From Trichostrongylus colubriformis (taxonomy: Eukaryota; Nematoda; Chromadorea; Rhabditida; Trichostrongylidae): a stretch of DNA of 64,000 nucleotides. Each line of letters opens with the position of its first letter. Position 1 is the stretch's first letter. Positions 1 through 10,958 of the stretch are shown here, one piece after another. Made by a program: the position numbers and the translations under genes. The notes below the pieces were generated by a model. That model was not told the origin of the DNA. It made no database searches and was given only the letters and a program-made list of their open reading frames with translations. Location of the stretch: assembly GCA_963978905.1 (NCBI GenBank), contig OZ022256.1, forward strand, positions 58,306,646 through 58,370,645, written 5' to 3'.

Positions 1-461
1 TGCGACCTCTCAGAAAAGACCTCAGTGACGCGCGGCACAAAAAAGGTGTGCAAAAATATGCAAAGCTCAAGAATGGCGAATTTGACATTGTCGAACTCCG
101 AAGGTCCTACAGGGTGTGTCACTGAGGTCAAAATCGTAATCGCTGGACACTACAAACCGTTGTTGTGCTACGCCTACCCGCCCCTAAACTAGGCTTCACA
201 CAGTTTCGCAGGCGCTATTCCGCATGACCCTTTACGACTGCAATTTCCATGTTTGCTGTTTTTGCATTCCAGTATTGTACCCATCACGAAGAACGACTAC
301 TCGGAACATTGCAGTGTTCACTTGGTGTTGACAGTCATGGTTATGACCTTCGTTATGGTTATGATCAGATCGTCTCGCTGATCAAATAATGTTGGGACGT
401 TCATGTGAGATTGTTCTCTTTGAACAGTAGGCCCCAAAGAAATGGATATGGTGTACTGCTG

Positions 462-467
462 TATAAG
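462..467 (+). promoter_or_regulatory. TATA box of secreted gene 1
   Basis: A TATAAG lies 118 bases before the ATG at 580. Its surroundings (TATAAGA, then CCGACAG, then CTGCAA) resemble the TATA regions of the two other + strand family genes at 10719 and 25720. The rest of 1-579 holds no gene that I can support. Confidence 0.5.
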
Positions 468-579
468 AATCCGACAGAAACTGCAACCTAATGCTAGTTA
501 GAGGTCTGTCCCACCCTATTTGTCACTTTGATCAGTGGGGAATATTGTCTGCAATCCAATAGCAGTTTGCTCATTTCAG

Positions 580-1390
580 ATGTATCTGGGTATTCTTTTA
601 CTAATAGCAACATTGTACACCACATTTCATCTTGCGGTGGGTTTCGTGTGATTTTTCAGATGATAAATTCTTTCTTGCTTCTTTGATTATCCAAATCAAC
701 TAGTGTACCTATTTCGATATTAAAAGACTAAAAATTGTGAGAAGATTTCAGAGTTTCCAGGAGCACAGCTTCCAAAATATAATATTTCAGGAAGGTGATG
801 CCACTAATAATGAAACTCAAGCCGTGATTTCTCAAGTATCTGAAGAAACGAACTCCTCACTGCTCACAACAACATCTGAAACTACCAATTCAACGGAAAA
901 AACGAAACCCAGGAAAGCAAAATTCATGCCTTATTGTATTCCCGTATGTGTACCATATGGAGGAATGGGCATGTACGGTGGGTATGGTGGGTATCCCAGG
1001 TATCCTGGGTATCCCGGGTATGGTGCGTATGGTGGGTATCCTGGTGTTCCTGGGTATCCTGGGTATCCTGGATATGGTGCTTATGGAGGACTTCCTCCTT
1101 TAGCATCCCGTCCGTTCGTTCCTGTAGCACCTCCATATGCTCCTATGGTGCCCCAACCCCTTCCTCCTTGGGCGCCTTATCGGCCACCCATTGTCCAACC
1201 TCAAGTTGTCCAGCCCCAAGTTGTCCCACCCCAAGTTGTTCAGCCCCAAGTTGTCCCACCCCAAGTTGTTCAGCCCCAGCCCGGAGTTGCTCCAGCACCA
1301 CAACCCCCGCAACCCCAGATCGGAGTAGAAACACCCGGAGACAAGGGTGGCATTTTTGGCATTTTGCCCAAGATAATCAAAAGAGTATAA
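580..1390 (+). CDS. Secreted Gly/Tyr/Pro-rich protein, family gene 1
   Basis: There are two exons. Exon 1 (580-636) has 19 codons, directly follows TTTCAG and encodes a hydrophobic signal peptide starting MYLGILLLIA. Its donor is GTGGGT. Exon 2 (791-1390) follows ATATTTCAG in phase 0; an alternative in-phase acceptor ends at 751. The protein is about 218 residues. After the signal comes a Thr/Ser-rich stretch with sequons NET, NSS and NST, then PYCIPVCVPYGG, then about eight YPGY/GGYPG units, then Pro-rich repeats of VVPPQVVQPQ encoded by tandem 30-base units. A poly(A) signal AATAAA lies at 1641. The architecture matches the genes at 10959 and 25938. The role is unknown; a cuticle-associated or antimicrobial secreted protein is only an inference from composition. 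Confidence 0.78.
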
Positions 1391-2227
1391 ATGTTTTTGA
1401 AGCTTTAAAGTGTTGCTATTGTATCCTTGATTCGATACTACGATGTTACGCTATGTTACGAAATGAATGAAAATTTATTTTTCCAGCAGTGTTGAGACTA
1501 AACAGATTCAAGAAACAGTTCCCACTACGACTGAGAAAGTTCTGTAAAAATGATTTCTGACTTTGAAATAACCATAATGGGATAAAGGCTATCCTAGCAG
1601 TGAAACTTTTCGGAAGGACCAATCACAGGTGGAGTTTCCGAATAAATCTGTGAAACGGGCCAAGGATCTCGGATATACAATCATGTCGGAATTTCACAGT
1701 GCATTTCGAAAAATAGGCCCATGAAGAATGAAGGGCAAGGATACAACGGATCAACCTCGGAGAAGGAACTGCGGAGTAGATGAAACACTAACAACGTGAT
1801 GCAAAATGTCTTCTCCTCTACGTCGCCGGTCACATATCTTCCCTCCTCATGTGCATAGTTCGAAAATTGAATTAGAATGGTTTCCCAGTGCTGTGAGCGA
1901 CAGGAGAGCGCATATGACCCATACCACATCATAACTAAAACGAATCAATCAGAGATCAGTATCAGGCATCGAAGAGAGCCAGCTAGCATGAAAAGAAAAA
2001 TTCAAATCCAGAAATCCGCAATACAGCATTCGAAGAAGTGCATCTTGGGAGTAGGAAAAATCGTTGATGCAGTCCCAACCCAGCTGGTATGTCGGAAAAA
2101 TGAACCATAATAAAAGCTGAAGTCGATTTAACAGGCACGGAATAGGCAAAGAAGTTATCCTCCCGAAATTGTCGTTCAAAAATTGATCGAGCGAGGGTAG
2201 GGGAAGGATTGATGGGTCAATTCAAGT

Positions 2228-2249
2228 CGGGGGGGGGGGGGGGGGGGGG
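2228..2249. repeat. Poly-G run
   Basis: About 22 consecutive G residues within otherwise unremarkable intergenic DNA. The exact length is uncertain in any assembly. Confidence 0.8.
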
Positions 2250-2739
2250 AGACGCAACTTTGCGTCAAATTTTCATCGACGTCGAGCTTCTTTCCCTCTA
2301 TAGGCTTAGGCTAAAGCAGGACTTGAATTGACCCGGATTGATTTGCTTAGGCGGGATTCGAACAAAAAATTATCGCACGAATATCATATGTCATGGCCCG
2401 CTTTTCGGATCACAGAGGGCTCCAGATTCGACTGGGTTCACGGGTAGAAAGAGTGGAATAGTTTGGGGCATCCAATATCTGGACAAGTGCATAGTTCGCG
2501 CAGAGGTAGTTTGATGGGATATGGTCATTAGTGTCAGCAGGAGCTTCAACAAGGACGAGTTTTTCCAGTGGCTGAAAAGTATGCGAAACGCTCGATTAGG
2601 TAAATTAATTAAGTGCTAGAGCACTACGAGTGCGGGAAGTGGGAGGGACAGAATCCGCTCATATCTCTCGGAGTCCTTTTCTGTACCTCGGCTTTGGCGC
2701 TACCCTTTCCAATAACCACTTTGCCATATTCGTATCGCC

Positions 2740-2853
2740 ATTTTGCCCTATAATCTCGTACTTACCCTCGTTTTACTGGCTTTAATTGAAGAGTTTACAA
2801 CTACCAACGACAACATTTCTAGCACTGCCTCTGCTGAAGAACGCGATTCCAGA
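2740..2853 (+). pseudogene. Possible decayed signal-peptide exon
   Basis: An open frame reads NLVLTLVLLALIEEF, then a Thr/Ser-rich segment with the sequon NIS, and stops exactly at a good donor (AGA|GTAAGA). This looks like a first exon of a small secreted protein. However, the position where the ATG is expected reads ATT, no TTTCAG precedes it, and I found no matching second exon. It may be a dead relative of the secreted cluster or chance. Confidence 0.3.
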
Positions 2854-3887
2854 GTAAGAACCCGTAGAGAGTCTTCGATCAGCAAGGAGTCGTTAAGTAT
2901 GTATTTATCGGGCCATCACTTCGCCGACGGAGGGAATTTGATGGACATTTTCGTTTGCCGGAGTTACATAGGAAGCAAATTCACAGAAACCTCAAAAAAT
3001 CCAATTGCAGTTCTTTCAATTCCACCCCTCAAATCAGATACCCAGATTAAAAGAGGTTTTCCCCATTTCTACTCGAAATCCGCTGACAGAAATTCCTGGA
3101 GCCCTACATATTTTACAAAAATGGTAATCCTCAATGAATCTCCTTTTACTATGTACTCCCTCTCTTTGAATCCTTTTTCGACTCCACGATAAACAACGCA
3201 ACATCAAAAGCATTTGTCCAGTAGAGTTCAAGTAGTGCGTAGTGCCTCTATGAATTTGTGCTGAACTTGAACTTCAATGCTTTCCAATTACTCGTATTTC
3301 TAGCGTTTCCAGCTTTCGTTCCAAATCCTATGTGATTCCTACAGACACAGGGCTATGCAATACTGTTTCTGCTATCTATGTCCTCTGTACCACTTTTATT
3401 TTGAGACAAACATTATTGAAAGAAATTTTTTTAATGATCACGGTGAAGCTATTCTGCTCCGGAAGACGACTTTCATAAGTGTACACAGGTGCTCATTCGA
3501 AGGCAAATGTCTGTATAACCCGTAGTTGTCGTCGGCTGTGGGGTTCATCTCGTATGTACAAACACAGGACTCGATGCAAGTGCTCTCCGAGGGTTATCTA
3601 CTGATGTGAGAGGGAAGGGACACACGCAAGGCCAAGGCCTCCATGATTACGTGAAGACACATAGACTATCAGTTCAATTTCCAACCATGTATTATATATT
3701 TATTCAAAGTGAGAAAATTGAATAATTTTGAGTTTAAAAATTGATTCAAGAACGCCCTTGATATCCCTTTTGCAAACTTTTAGGTTCGAAGCATCTTTTG
3801 CAGCAACCCTAACGCGCTACTGCAACCGAGACCATGTGAAGATGACGACAACAGTTTGATTCGCAAGATATACATGATATTACGAGG

Positions 3888-4232
3888 GCTCACCGGGAGT
3901 TGAGAATTCCTCGACGGGGGGGGGTGGGGGAGGGGTCGTATCGACCGAAGGGGGAGTCGTTCCTGCAGAGGTCTGCGATTAACGCTAGAATCTAACTTTC
4001 AATAAGCAAATTAGAAGCGAAGGATATTCCGCAGCGATCGTGTGAGGAAATGTGAACTTAAATTATTTTTGCTCCAATTAAGAACACATAGCAATAAAAC
4101 ACACTGCAACTATACAATCCGGCAACTGTTACTGGTATTGTAGAGGTCAAAATAACGGGGGTGGGGTAGTATTTGGTACCCGTAGAGGAAGGGGTCGTAC
4201 TGGTGTGGCTAATTTCCTTGACACCTGGATAT
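3888..4232 (+). repeat. Dispersed repeat family A, copy 1
   Basis: It begins with an ACCGGGAGTtGAGaATTCCTCGAC-type sequence and ends with a TTCCTtGACACC-type sequence, which are imperfect inverted ends. Internal landmarks are a G-rich block, the GTTACTGGTATTGTAGAGGTC segment (lightly variable) and GTCGTACTG near the end. Related copies lie at 21759, 26272, 30700 (reverse), 33500 and 59225. It is non-coding and probably a non-autonomous DNA element. Confidence 0.65.
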
Positions 4233-5289
4233 AACTGAAAATTACTTCATCTCAAGATTTTCTTGGAAAGAGCATTAGGAGAGCTCGAGGTTTCTGTTCT
4301 GTTAACAGCAACATTTTATACAATATTTGTAAGAGAACGACGCTGATGTAGGGAGATAAGCTACTGCTAATTATAACTTCTATAACCTTACATATTTTGC
4401 GACGATTCTCTCTTTACCCTTCCCGTACCCTAAATTTTTTTCGAATTTCATCACTACCTTGAATTGAAAGCCGAATGCGTCTCAATAGTTGAGGTGTTTG
4501 GTGTTCTGCTTTGTTCTGGTGCAAAACTGTGTGTGAACCATCCAGAAGTGCCATTGTTTATTGCTGCTTTTTCTGCCTGCGTCCACTGCTCCACCAGTTT
4601 TTTTCCTTGGAAAACCTTTGTGCAAGCAATGGTGAAACGGCAATTATGCCATCAGATAGCGCGAGAAACTCTCTTCAGGATGTACTGCTGAGACGCACGG
4701 AAGAATGAGTTTCGAATCAGCAATAAGTGTACAAGAAATAGTTCCACAAAACGCTGAGAACTTTCCGGACAACCTAATATAAAGGGTCGAAAGTAGTGTG
4801 AGAAACTCACGAGATACATCGCGAGCTGCAGATTGTGAGCACAGTATTGGCTAATAGGAAGGAACATGTCTCCGTCACGATCACCCACGGCCGCATGTAC
4901 CAAAAACAACTCTAAAGAATTTGGCTGATATGGGCTACGAAACCTGCCGCATCCAATATACCGTTTGACCTGCAACGGTTACCATTTTTGCAAGCATCTG
5001 GTAGGCTTTTTCGGGAGAACCGTCTCAAGACCGAACGCTATGCATAACCCACGTTCACCAAATTCATCGCCTCTAGTTCCCTACAACAGAAATATAAGTT
5101 TATATCTGCCTGCATTTTATTATCAAAGATGTGTGGAGCCTTATGCTCCTCACATGGATTGATAAACTTTTGTATGAGCTGAGATATGCGCATTTGAAAT
5201 TAGGTCGAAAATCGCAAGAATTTCCCAGAAGACTAAATTACTGAAGATTATTCTAGCCTATAGGTCCTGCTTTGTTTACAGTGTCTTTT

Positions 5290-5600
5290 GACCACAGTTG
5301 TTACGGGGAAACAGTACTGGTGTGGAAAGGTAAACGAACGAGCTAATGAAGCGTTGGAGTTGACCTTTCTGCTTCGATTTTGTGCAACAAGTGTTCATTT
5401 CCCTGGCTTTGATATACTGGGTTCTTATAGCCCTGATCTTGCCCCATCGGATTATCACCTGTTCCTTTCCCTGTCTAGCGGCATTCAAAGAAAATTTTTT
5501 TATAATTTTTGTATTGAAAATGAGGTTGACCTTTGATATGTTTATTTTGCTGAAAAGGGTTATCCGGAAGATGGAAGACAATAATACCTATAGATGCTTG
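5290..5600 (+). mobile_element. Remnant of a mariner transposase 3' end
   Basis: One frame contains YSPDLAPSDYHLF (about 5425-5470), the block around the third catalytic Asp of mariner transposases. The flanking frame is degenerate and no terminal repeat is visible on either side. A mariner-like terminus (ACAACCTAATATA) at about 4767-4779 may be unrelated. Confidence 0.5.
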
Positions 5601-6361
5601 TAGACTTGTACTACATGTGTATGTACAGAAGAGATTGCTGGAAAGCAGTTTGGAGGGAAAAAGCGGTATTTGAAAATACGAAAAGACTTTTTAGACTACC
5701 CCAATATATTTAGATTGCTACAATGCTGATGGTGCGGAACCATCGCATTCTTCAGTGGAAAAATGATTCTGGTTGGCAAAAGCCTGACATCGCCACTAAA
5801 GAGTGTGCCACCGAGTGCATTATAGATAAAGAACAAAAAAGTAGTGGTGCACAAGGATCTGAAGGAAATTCTTCAGATTCGTAAGACGAGAATGTTGCAT
5901 TGTGTTTACAACAGCACCTGACCTCGAAGTCTGCAGCAGTGATTGGTATATGGGAATTCATAACTCCAGGAATTCCAAAATGTGATGGATATCAAAGGGA
6001 AGCTGAAAAAACTAGTGGACGGATTGAAATAATAGCTGATATGATGCATTCTTTTTCTCTGTCATTACTGTAATGTAAAATCATCAACAATCATTGACGT
6101 CGGGTGAGGTTACTTACGCCAGAAAACCGCGTAGCCACTCGCGGCGAGCAGCGCTGCGGATGCGAGTGCCAGTGGCAGAGCTGGCAGCCTTCAAGCGAGG
6201 CAGTGTGGCATGGGTGTAGGAGGCAGCATGGCATGGGTGGAGGAGGCAGTGTGGCATGGGTGGAAGCGCTGAGGTTAGGAATTCCAAAATGTCAGGGGCA
6301 TCAAAGGCACAAAGAAATAGTGGATAGATTCAAATTATTGCTGATGTGATGCATACTTTAA

Positions 6362-8287
6362 CCCATAATGGACGGCGGCGTTTTCGCGCGAGATGACCTG
6401 TGGGACAAGCGCGTTTTCTTATCAAACCTTTTATCAATTTTTATCGATGTAGTCATTTCTGTGACCTTTTTGTGTATGTTGCATTTGATAAAAAAAAGTC
6501 ATCACTGTGTAGTAGTATCGCCTCATATTGTTATACGTGGTACTTCTCTCTGCCTATTACTGCTGATAAGTCATGCATTTTGAATAGTAAGATGAGCGCG
6601 AGGTAATTTCAGATGGGAAAGAAACGTACTCTAGAAACAAAGCGGAGCCTAAGGATTCTGATGGATTATTAATTGAGCTAAAAACAATTGTTGTCATTTG
6701 TTTGTACAACTATTGGGTTGAGGAATATGTCCCCGCGGTTTTTTCTAACCCCGTTTTTCACAATGTTGCCTTCATCTTTTGACGAAGCTCATATACGTTT
6801 TCGATAGAGCTTTTTTTGCTCTACAAAATGCTGCTATCTGTTTTTCGATTCCTTCGACTACCTAGTATTTGTGAGATTTGGAAATGAAGTAAGCTGAAGG
6901 CAAAAAACTGGCACTTGCGCACCTCATCTTTCTCGTCTGCCATCAAGATCAAAAAATGTATGTGTATATGTTTCGATAGAGCTTTTTCAGCTCTATAGAA
7001 TGGTACTACTTTTTTATTCAAATCGCTCAACTTTTCGCTGTTTTTAAGACTCACAAATGCAGTACTCGCAAAAGTGTGCACTTCCGTTATCTCCTCTTCC
7101 TCGCCTACCATCGAGATTGGAGAAAATGTGCATATATGCATTTGATAGAGCTTTATTTGCTCTACAAGATGGTACCTCTCTTCTTTTGTATCCTCTCATA
7201 TTTTAGCATGTAGGAATGAGTTTCCACATGTTTTTCAATTCAAAATTGCGTAATGAAAATGAATTTTATCGGCACAATGTTTTCTACTATTCGATAGAGC
7301 TCTTTTCGCTCTACAAGACAGTGTATACGGTTTTTGTTCGAATAAATTTTTGACATTTTTTAGGTCATTTAAAAGTCGACGAAATCGAGCATTTTTGACA
7401 CCATGTGACGAAAATGCTCGATTTCGTCGACTTTTAAATGATCTAAAAAATGTCAAAAATTTATTCGAACAAAAACCGTATACACTGTCTTGTAGAGCGA
7501 AAAGAGCTCTATCGAATAGTAGAAAACATTGTGCCGATAAAATTCATTTTCACTACGCAATTTTGAATTGAAAAACATGTGGAAACTCATTCCTATATGC
7601 TAAAATATGAGAGGATACAAAAGAAGAGAGGTACCATCTTATAGAGCAAATAAAGCTCTATCAAATGCATATATGCACATTTTCTCCAATCTCGATGGTA
7701 GGCGAGGAAGAGGAGATAACGGAAGTGCACACTTTTGCGAGTACTGCATTTGTGAGTCTTAAAAACAGCGAAAAGTTGAGCGATTTGAATAAAAAGTAGT
7801 ACCATTCTGTAGAGCTGAAAAAGCTCTATCGAAACATATACACATACATTTTTTGATCTTGATGGCAGACGAGAAAGATGAGGTGCGCAAGTGCCAGTTT
7901 TTTGCCTTCAGCTTACTTCATTTCCAAATCTCACAAATACTAGGTAGTCGAAGGAATCGAAAAACAGATAGCAGCATTTTGTAGAGCAAAAAAAGCTCTA
8001 TCGAAAACGTATATGAGCTTCGTCAAAAGATGAAGGCAACATTGTAAAAAACGGGGTTGAAAAAAACCGCGGGGACTTATTCCTCAACCCAATAGAAAGG
8101 GTTCGCATTTGAAGTTACTCGCATGTTTGTTGTACCTCTAATAAAATTTACGCTGCATGGCTCCTGGGAACATATGTTATTCTTCAATTCTAGTACTGTA
8201 TGCGAGCATAATTGGTTGTTTGTAATTATCGGAAAACTAGAAGAAAAATAAGGAGCGTCACTATGTGGCGCACCTGTCCGTTATGGG
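6362..8287. mobile_element. TTAA-flanked DNA element carrying a large foldback
   Basis: The ends are CCCATAATGGACGG at 6362 and the inverted form ending CCGTTATGGG at 8287. They are flanked by TTAA on the left and TTGA on the right, which fits a piggyBac-like target duplication with one later mutation. No transposase is recognisable inside. A second foldback element (6713-8092) is nested within it. Two diverged direct copies of a ~90-base sequence lie just to the left (about 5955-6055 and 6270-6355). Confidence 0.6.
6713..8092. repeat. 1.38-kb foldback element with repeated internal hairpins
   Basis: It is nearly one long inverted repeat of two ~690-base arms meeting at about 7395-7410. The ends TTGGGTTGAGGAATA and its complement are flanked by TA, as for Tc1/mariner elements. 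Each arm carries four copies of a ~160-base unit whose marker is TCGATAGAGC, a T-rich loop and GCTCTA, a small hairpin in itself. These lie at about 6801, 6971, 7142 and 7291, mirrored at 7496-8003. No transposase is present. Confidence 0.8.
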
Positions 8288-8837
8288 TTGATCTCTGTGT
8301 CCTTATTGTATAGTTAAATCATTAACAGCCATCAACATCATTGGCGAAGTTTATTGAATCATTAAACATCATCAGCAAGATGTGACATTATTAACAACCA
8401 CTAGAAACACTTGGCAGGCTGGGAAAACTTGAGTTCTAATAAATGGTAAGACATCCATGTTGTTTACTTAGCAGGAAACCACTGCCCACAGGAAAACTTG
8501 TGGACTACGTACTCAGGTGGCCTGCGAACCCTTTGCAACGATGAACTAAGCTTTTCAACCATTTTTAAACTTTTAGCGATCTTCCATCTGTCTCAGTTCC
8601 TCGAGTTTAGCTGAGTTTTTCCTTTTTTCAAAAAGAGTGCAACAAATTTGGTACTCACTCTACGGAAAGTTTTTTTTTTTGAAAATTGTTAATCAGCTTT
8701 CTCAAAATCCGAGCATTTGGAATGTTATATCATTTTCTATGCTAACCATTTTTGGATGAAGTGAGTTTACTGATCGACTCTTTGAAAACGACTCGCTGCT
8801 TTGAAAGACTTATGACTTCGAAGCTGCTAATTTCTGC

Positions 8838-9215
8838 CGCCGCGTTTATACTTTGCACACTGACGCCGACACCGACGGCGACGACGTCAAAATCATTTGC
8901 TCGCCGCCGACGACGGCGTCACTCTAATAACAGGCTCCTTTTCTAAAACGCTTGACCCAACTACACTACAGTATGATGACTGTGGCGAGAGTCCACGAAT
9001 TCGAATTCGAATCTCGGCAGAGTGCCAAGCTATTCCCTTTTCGAATCCGATGTTGTGGGCTCTCCTCCCGAGCACAATACTGTAGTGTGGTTGAGTGGGG
9101 CGTTTTACAAACGGAGCGCGTTATCAGATTGGCGCCGTCGTCGGCGGCAAGCAAATGTTATCGACGCCGTTGGCGCCGGTGCGGCATAGGTTACGCAAAG
9201 TATGAACGCGGCCTC
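8838..9215. repeat. Foldback MITE with GCCGCGTTYATACTTTGC ends
   Basis: It is an imperfect inverted repeat with arms of about 170 bases. The left arm starts GCCGCGTTTATACTTTGC and the right arm ends GCAAAGTATGAACGCGGC. Both arms contain GACGGCGTC-type and ACTACAGTAT segments. The mirrored open frames at 8897-9085 and 8966-9154 are by-products. The terminal ~20 bases are shared with the 74-base palindrome inside the BEL gag at 52099. Confidence 0.7.
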
Positions 9216-10630
9216 GACAACAAACCACCTCCCATTCTTATTGTTTTGACCATGTCTGAGAGCTTTAATTCGGAAGAAAGTCTGACCCAGGAATGAACTA
9301 TCTACCCTTCTATCACAAAGTTTACCCAAATGAGACATCAGTGATTCTCGAGACGCGGTGCCGTAATAATCAAGAAAACGAAGTGAAATGCAATAACTCT
9401 CTTGTCTTGTCGTCGCACTCTTTTGGTTGTTCGGGGATGGATCCTTTGCAGTGATGTAGGACCCTTCCAAAAATTTCCTAGCTCCAATATCATGCTCGCT
9501 GCCAAGTATTTTGCACTGGATACTAGTGTCATTCCCCATGCTCTTCTGGATTGTACGACCACCAAGCGCATTGACGACTCCTTTATGCTACGTGCTCCTT
9601 GATGCGTTTCGTGTTCGTCCTTTTCTGCAATATCTGGTCGTTGAACAATGGAGCGGGTACATCTTGATGTGGACAGCCTCCCTCGCTTCCATGTGGACAA
9701 ATAGCACAATTCCCAGTATTGCTTGTGCGATCATAGGTCTACAGCGATTTAGACGTTTGATCGCTTGGTATGTTTATCGAGGCGATTTCCTTGGCTGATT
9801 CTGCTCGTGCAATACGTCGTTAGAAGAATACTCCAACCTTGACTGATATGAAAGGTAGTTGGGGATGATTAATTTTCTAACGATTCGTGGACGCCCTTTC
9901 CCTCGCGAGCATTGTCGTTAACCCGAGTTCATGATCAAGCGGTCTCCCGAGCGGAGGATATAAATATAAGACGGAGCTTAAAAGCGGGGCTCATCTCAGA
10001 GAAAGCTGAGCTGGAGGCGGTTGTCTCTCCAGTGATCGGCGTAAAAGCGACCCCATCGGGTCGCATGCTATGCAGCAACGTGGCGGAAGATGAAAGATGG
10101 TGCGGAACATTATGTTCTGTATCGGCATACCCACACACATGGGAGTAGACAGGAGGGAAAGGAAAGTGACTGGAAACTCCAGAAATAGTGTAAACGGTGC
10201 CTTCGTAGGAAATGTTGTTGTGGTAGCAACTAATTGTAGTATACTGCGTGAAAAATTAGTGGATAGAAATGAAATGAACTTGGAGTAAAAGAGTTAAACA
10301 AAAGTATGATCCACCGAACCTCTTCGAGACAGTGATGCAGTCTCAAAATGAATGACGCCGAGAGCTCTAATCTGTAGGTATTCCTTTTTGCAATGTCGGA
10401 AGGTAATTGCTTTCCATTCCATACCAGGATGTCATTGAAGCAGATGTGCCACGATATCTCATGCGGAAGCGAATTCAAATCCTGCATAGTCGGTACTGCA
10501 AGAAAACCGCTTGTATCGTCATTTTTTATCTCTTACCGAGAGCAGTCTCTTCACCTCCCGCGTTGCAGTAATACTTCTACCTGGAGCGCTTATTCATTTT
10601 TCGAAGATTCGTTGCAATAGCACCATTTCA
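9216..10630. other. Intergenic, nothing recognised
   Basis: Several short open frames exist but none shows a known motif, a signal peptide with a splice donor, or repeat ends that I could match elsewhere in the window. Confidence 0.5.
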
Positions 10631-10639
10631 CGCGAAAAT

Positions 10640-10800
10640 CTGTTTCGGCAGCCAAGTATTTTTCGATCTCTGTGATTTTGGCTCGTAGAACGGAAGAAAC
10701 TGAAAAAACTGCGGACGGTATAAGATCCACATGCGCTGCAAAATTTGCCCCGTTTGATCTGTCTCGTCGCTTCGTGTCTCTCTGCGAGCTCAGTTAATGT
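10640..10800 (+). promoter_or_regulatory. Conserved upstream block of secreted gene 2
   Basis: This segment aligns with 25630-25780 upstream of gene 3 and with the orphan copy at 23545-23700. Shared words are GTTTCG...GCCAAG, TGTGATTTT, a TATAA box (TATAAG at 10719), CGCTGCAAAA and CGTCGC. It sits about 240 bases before the ATG, so part of the interval is probably 5' UTR and a leader intron or trans-splice outron. Confidence 0.5.
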
Positions 10801-10958
10801 TTAATATTACAATGTTAGTTAATGAAAATATCAGTAGAATATTATAGAATTGTAATGTCAATAATCAATATTACAATCTTGATTTTCGAAAAGTCAACCA
10901 TAGAAATATCGAGCAAAACAAACATGTCACAGTTAATATTATTTCGGAATTATTTCAG

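Noticed and set aside
7235..7571. Two identical-looking 73-residue frames on opposite strands
   Set aside because: They are mirror images produced by the foldback element.
8897..9539. Frames starting MLAADDG on both strands and the 144-residue frame beyond
   Set aside because: The first are mirrored arms of the foldback MITE; the latter shows no motif.
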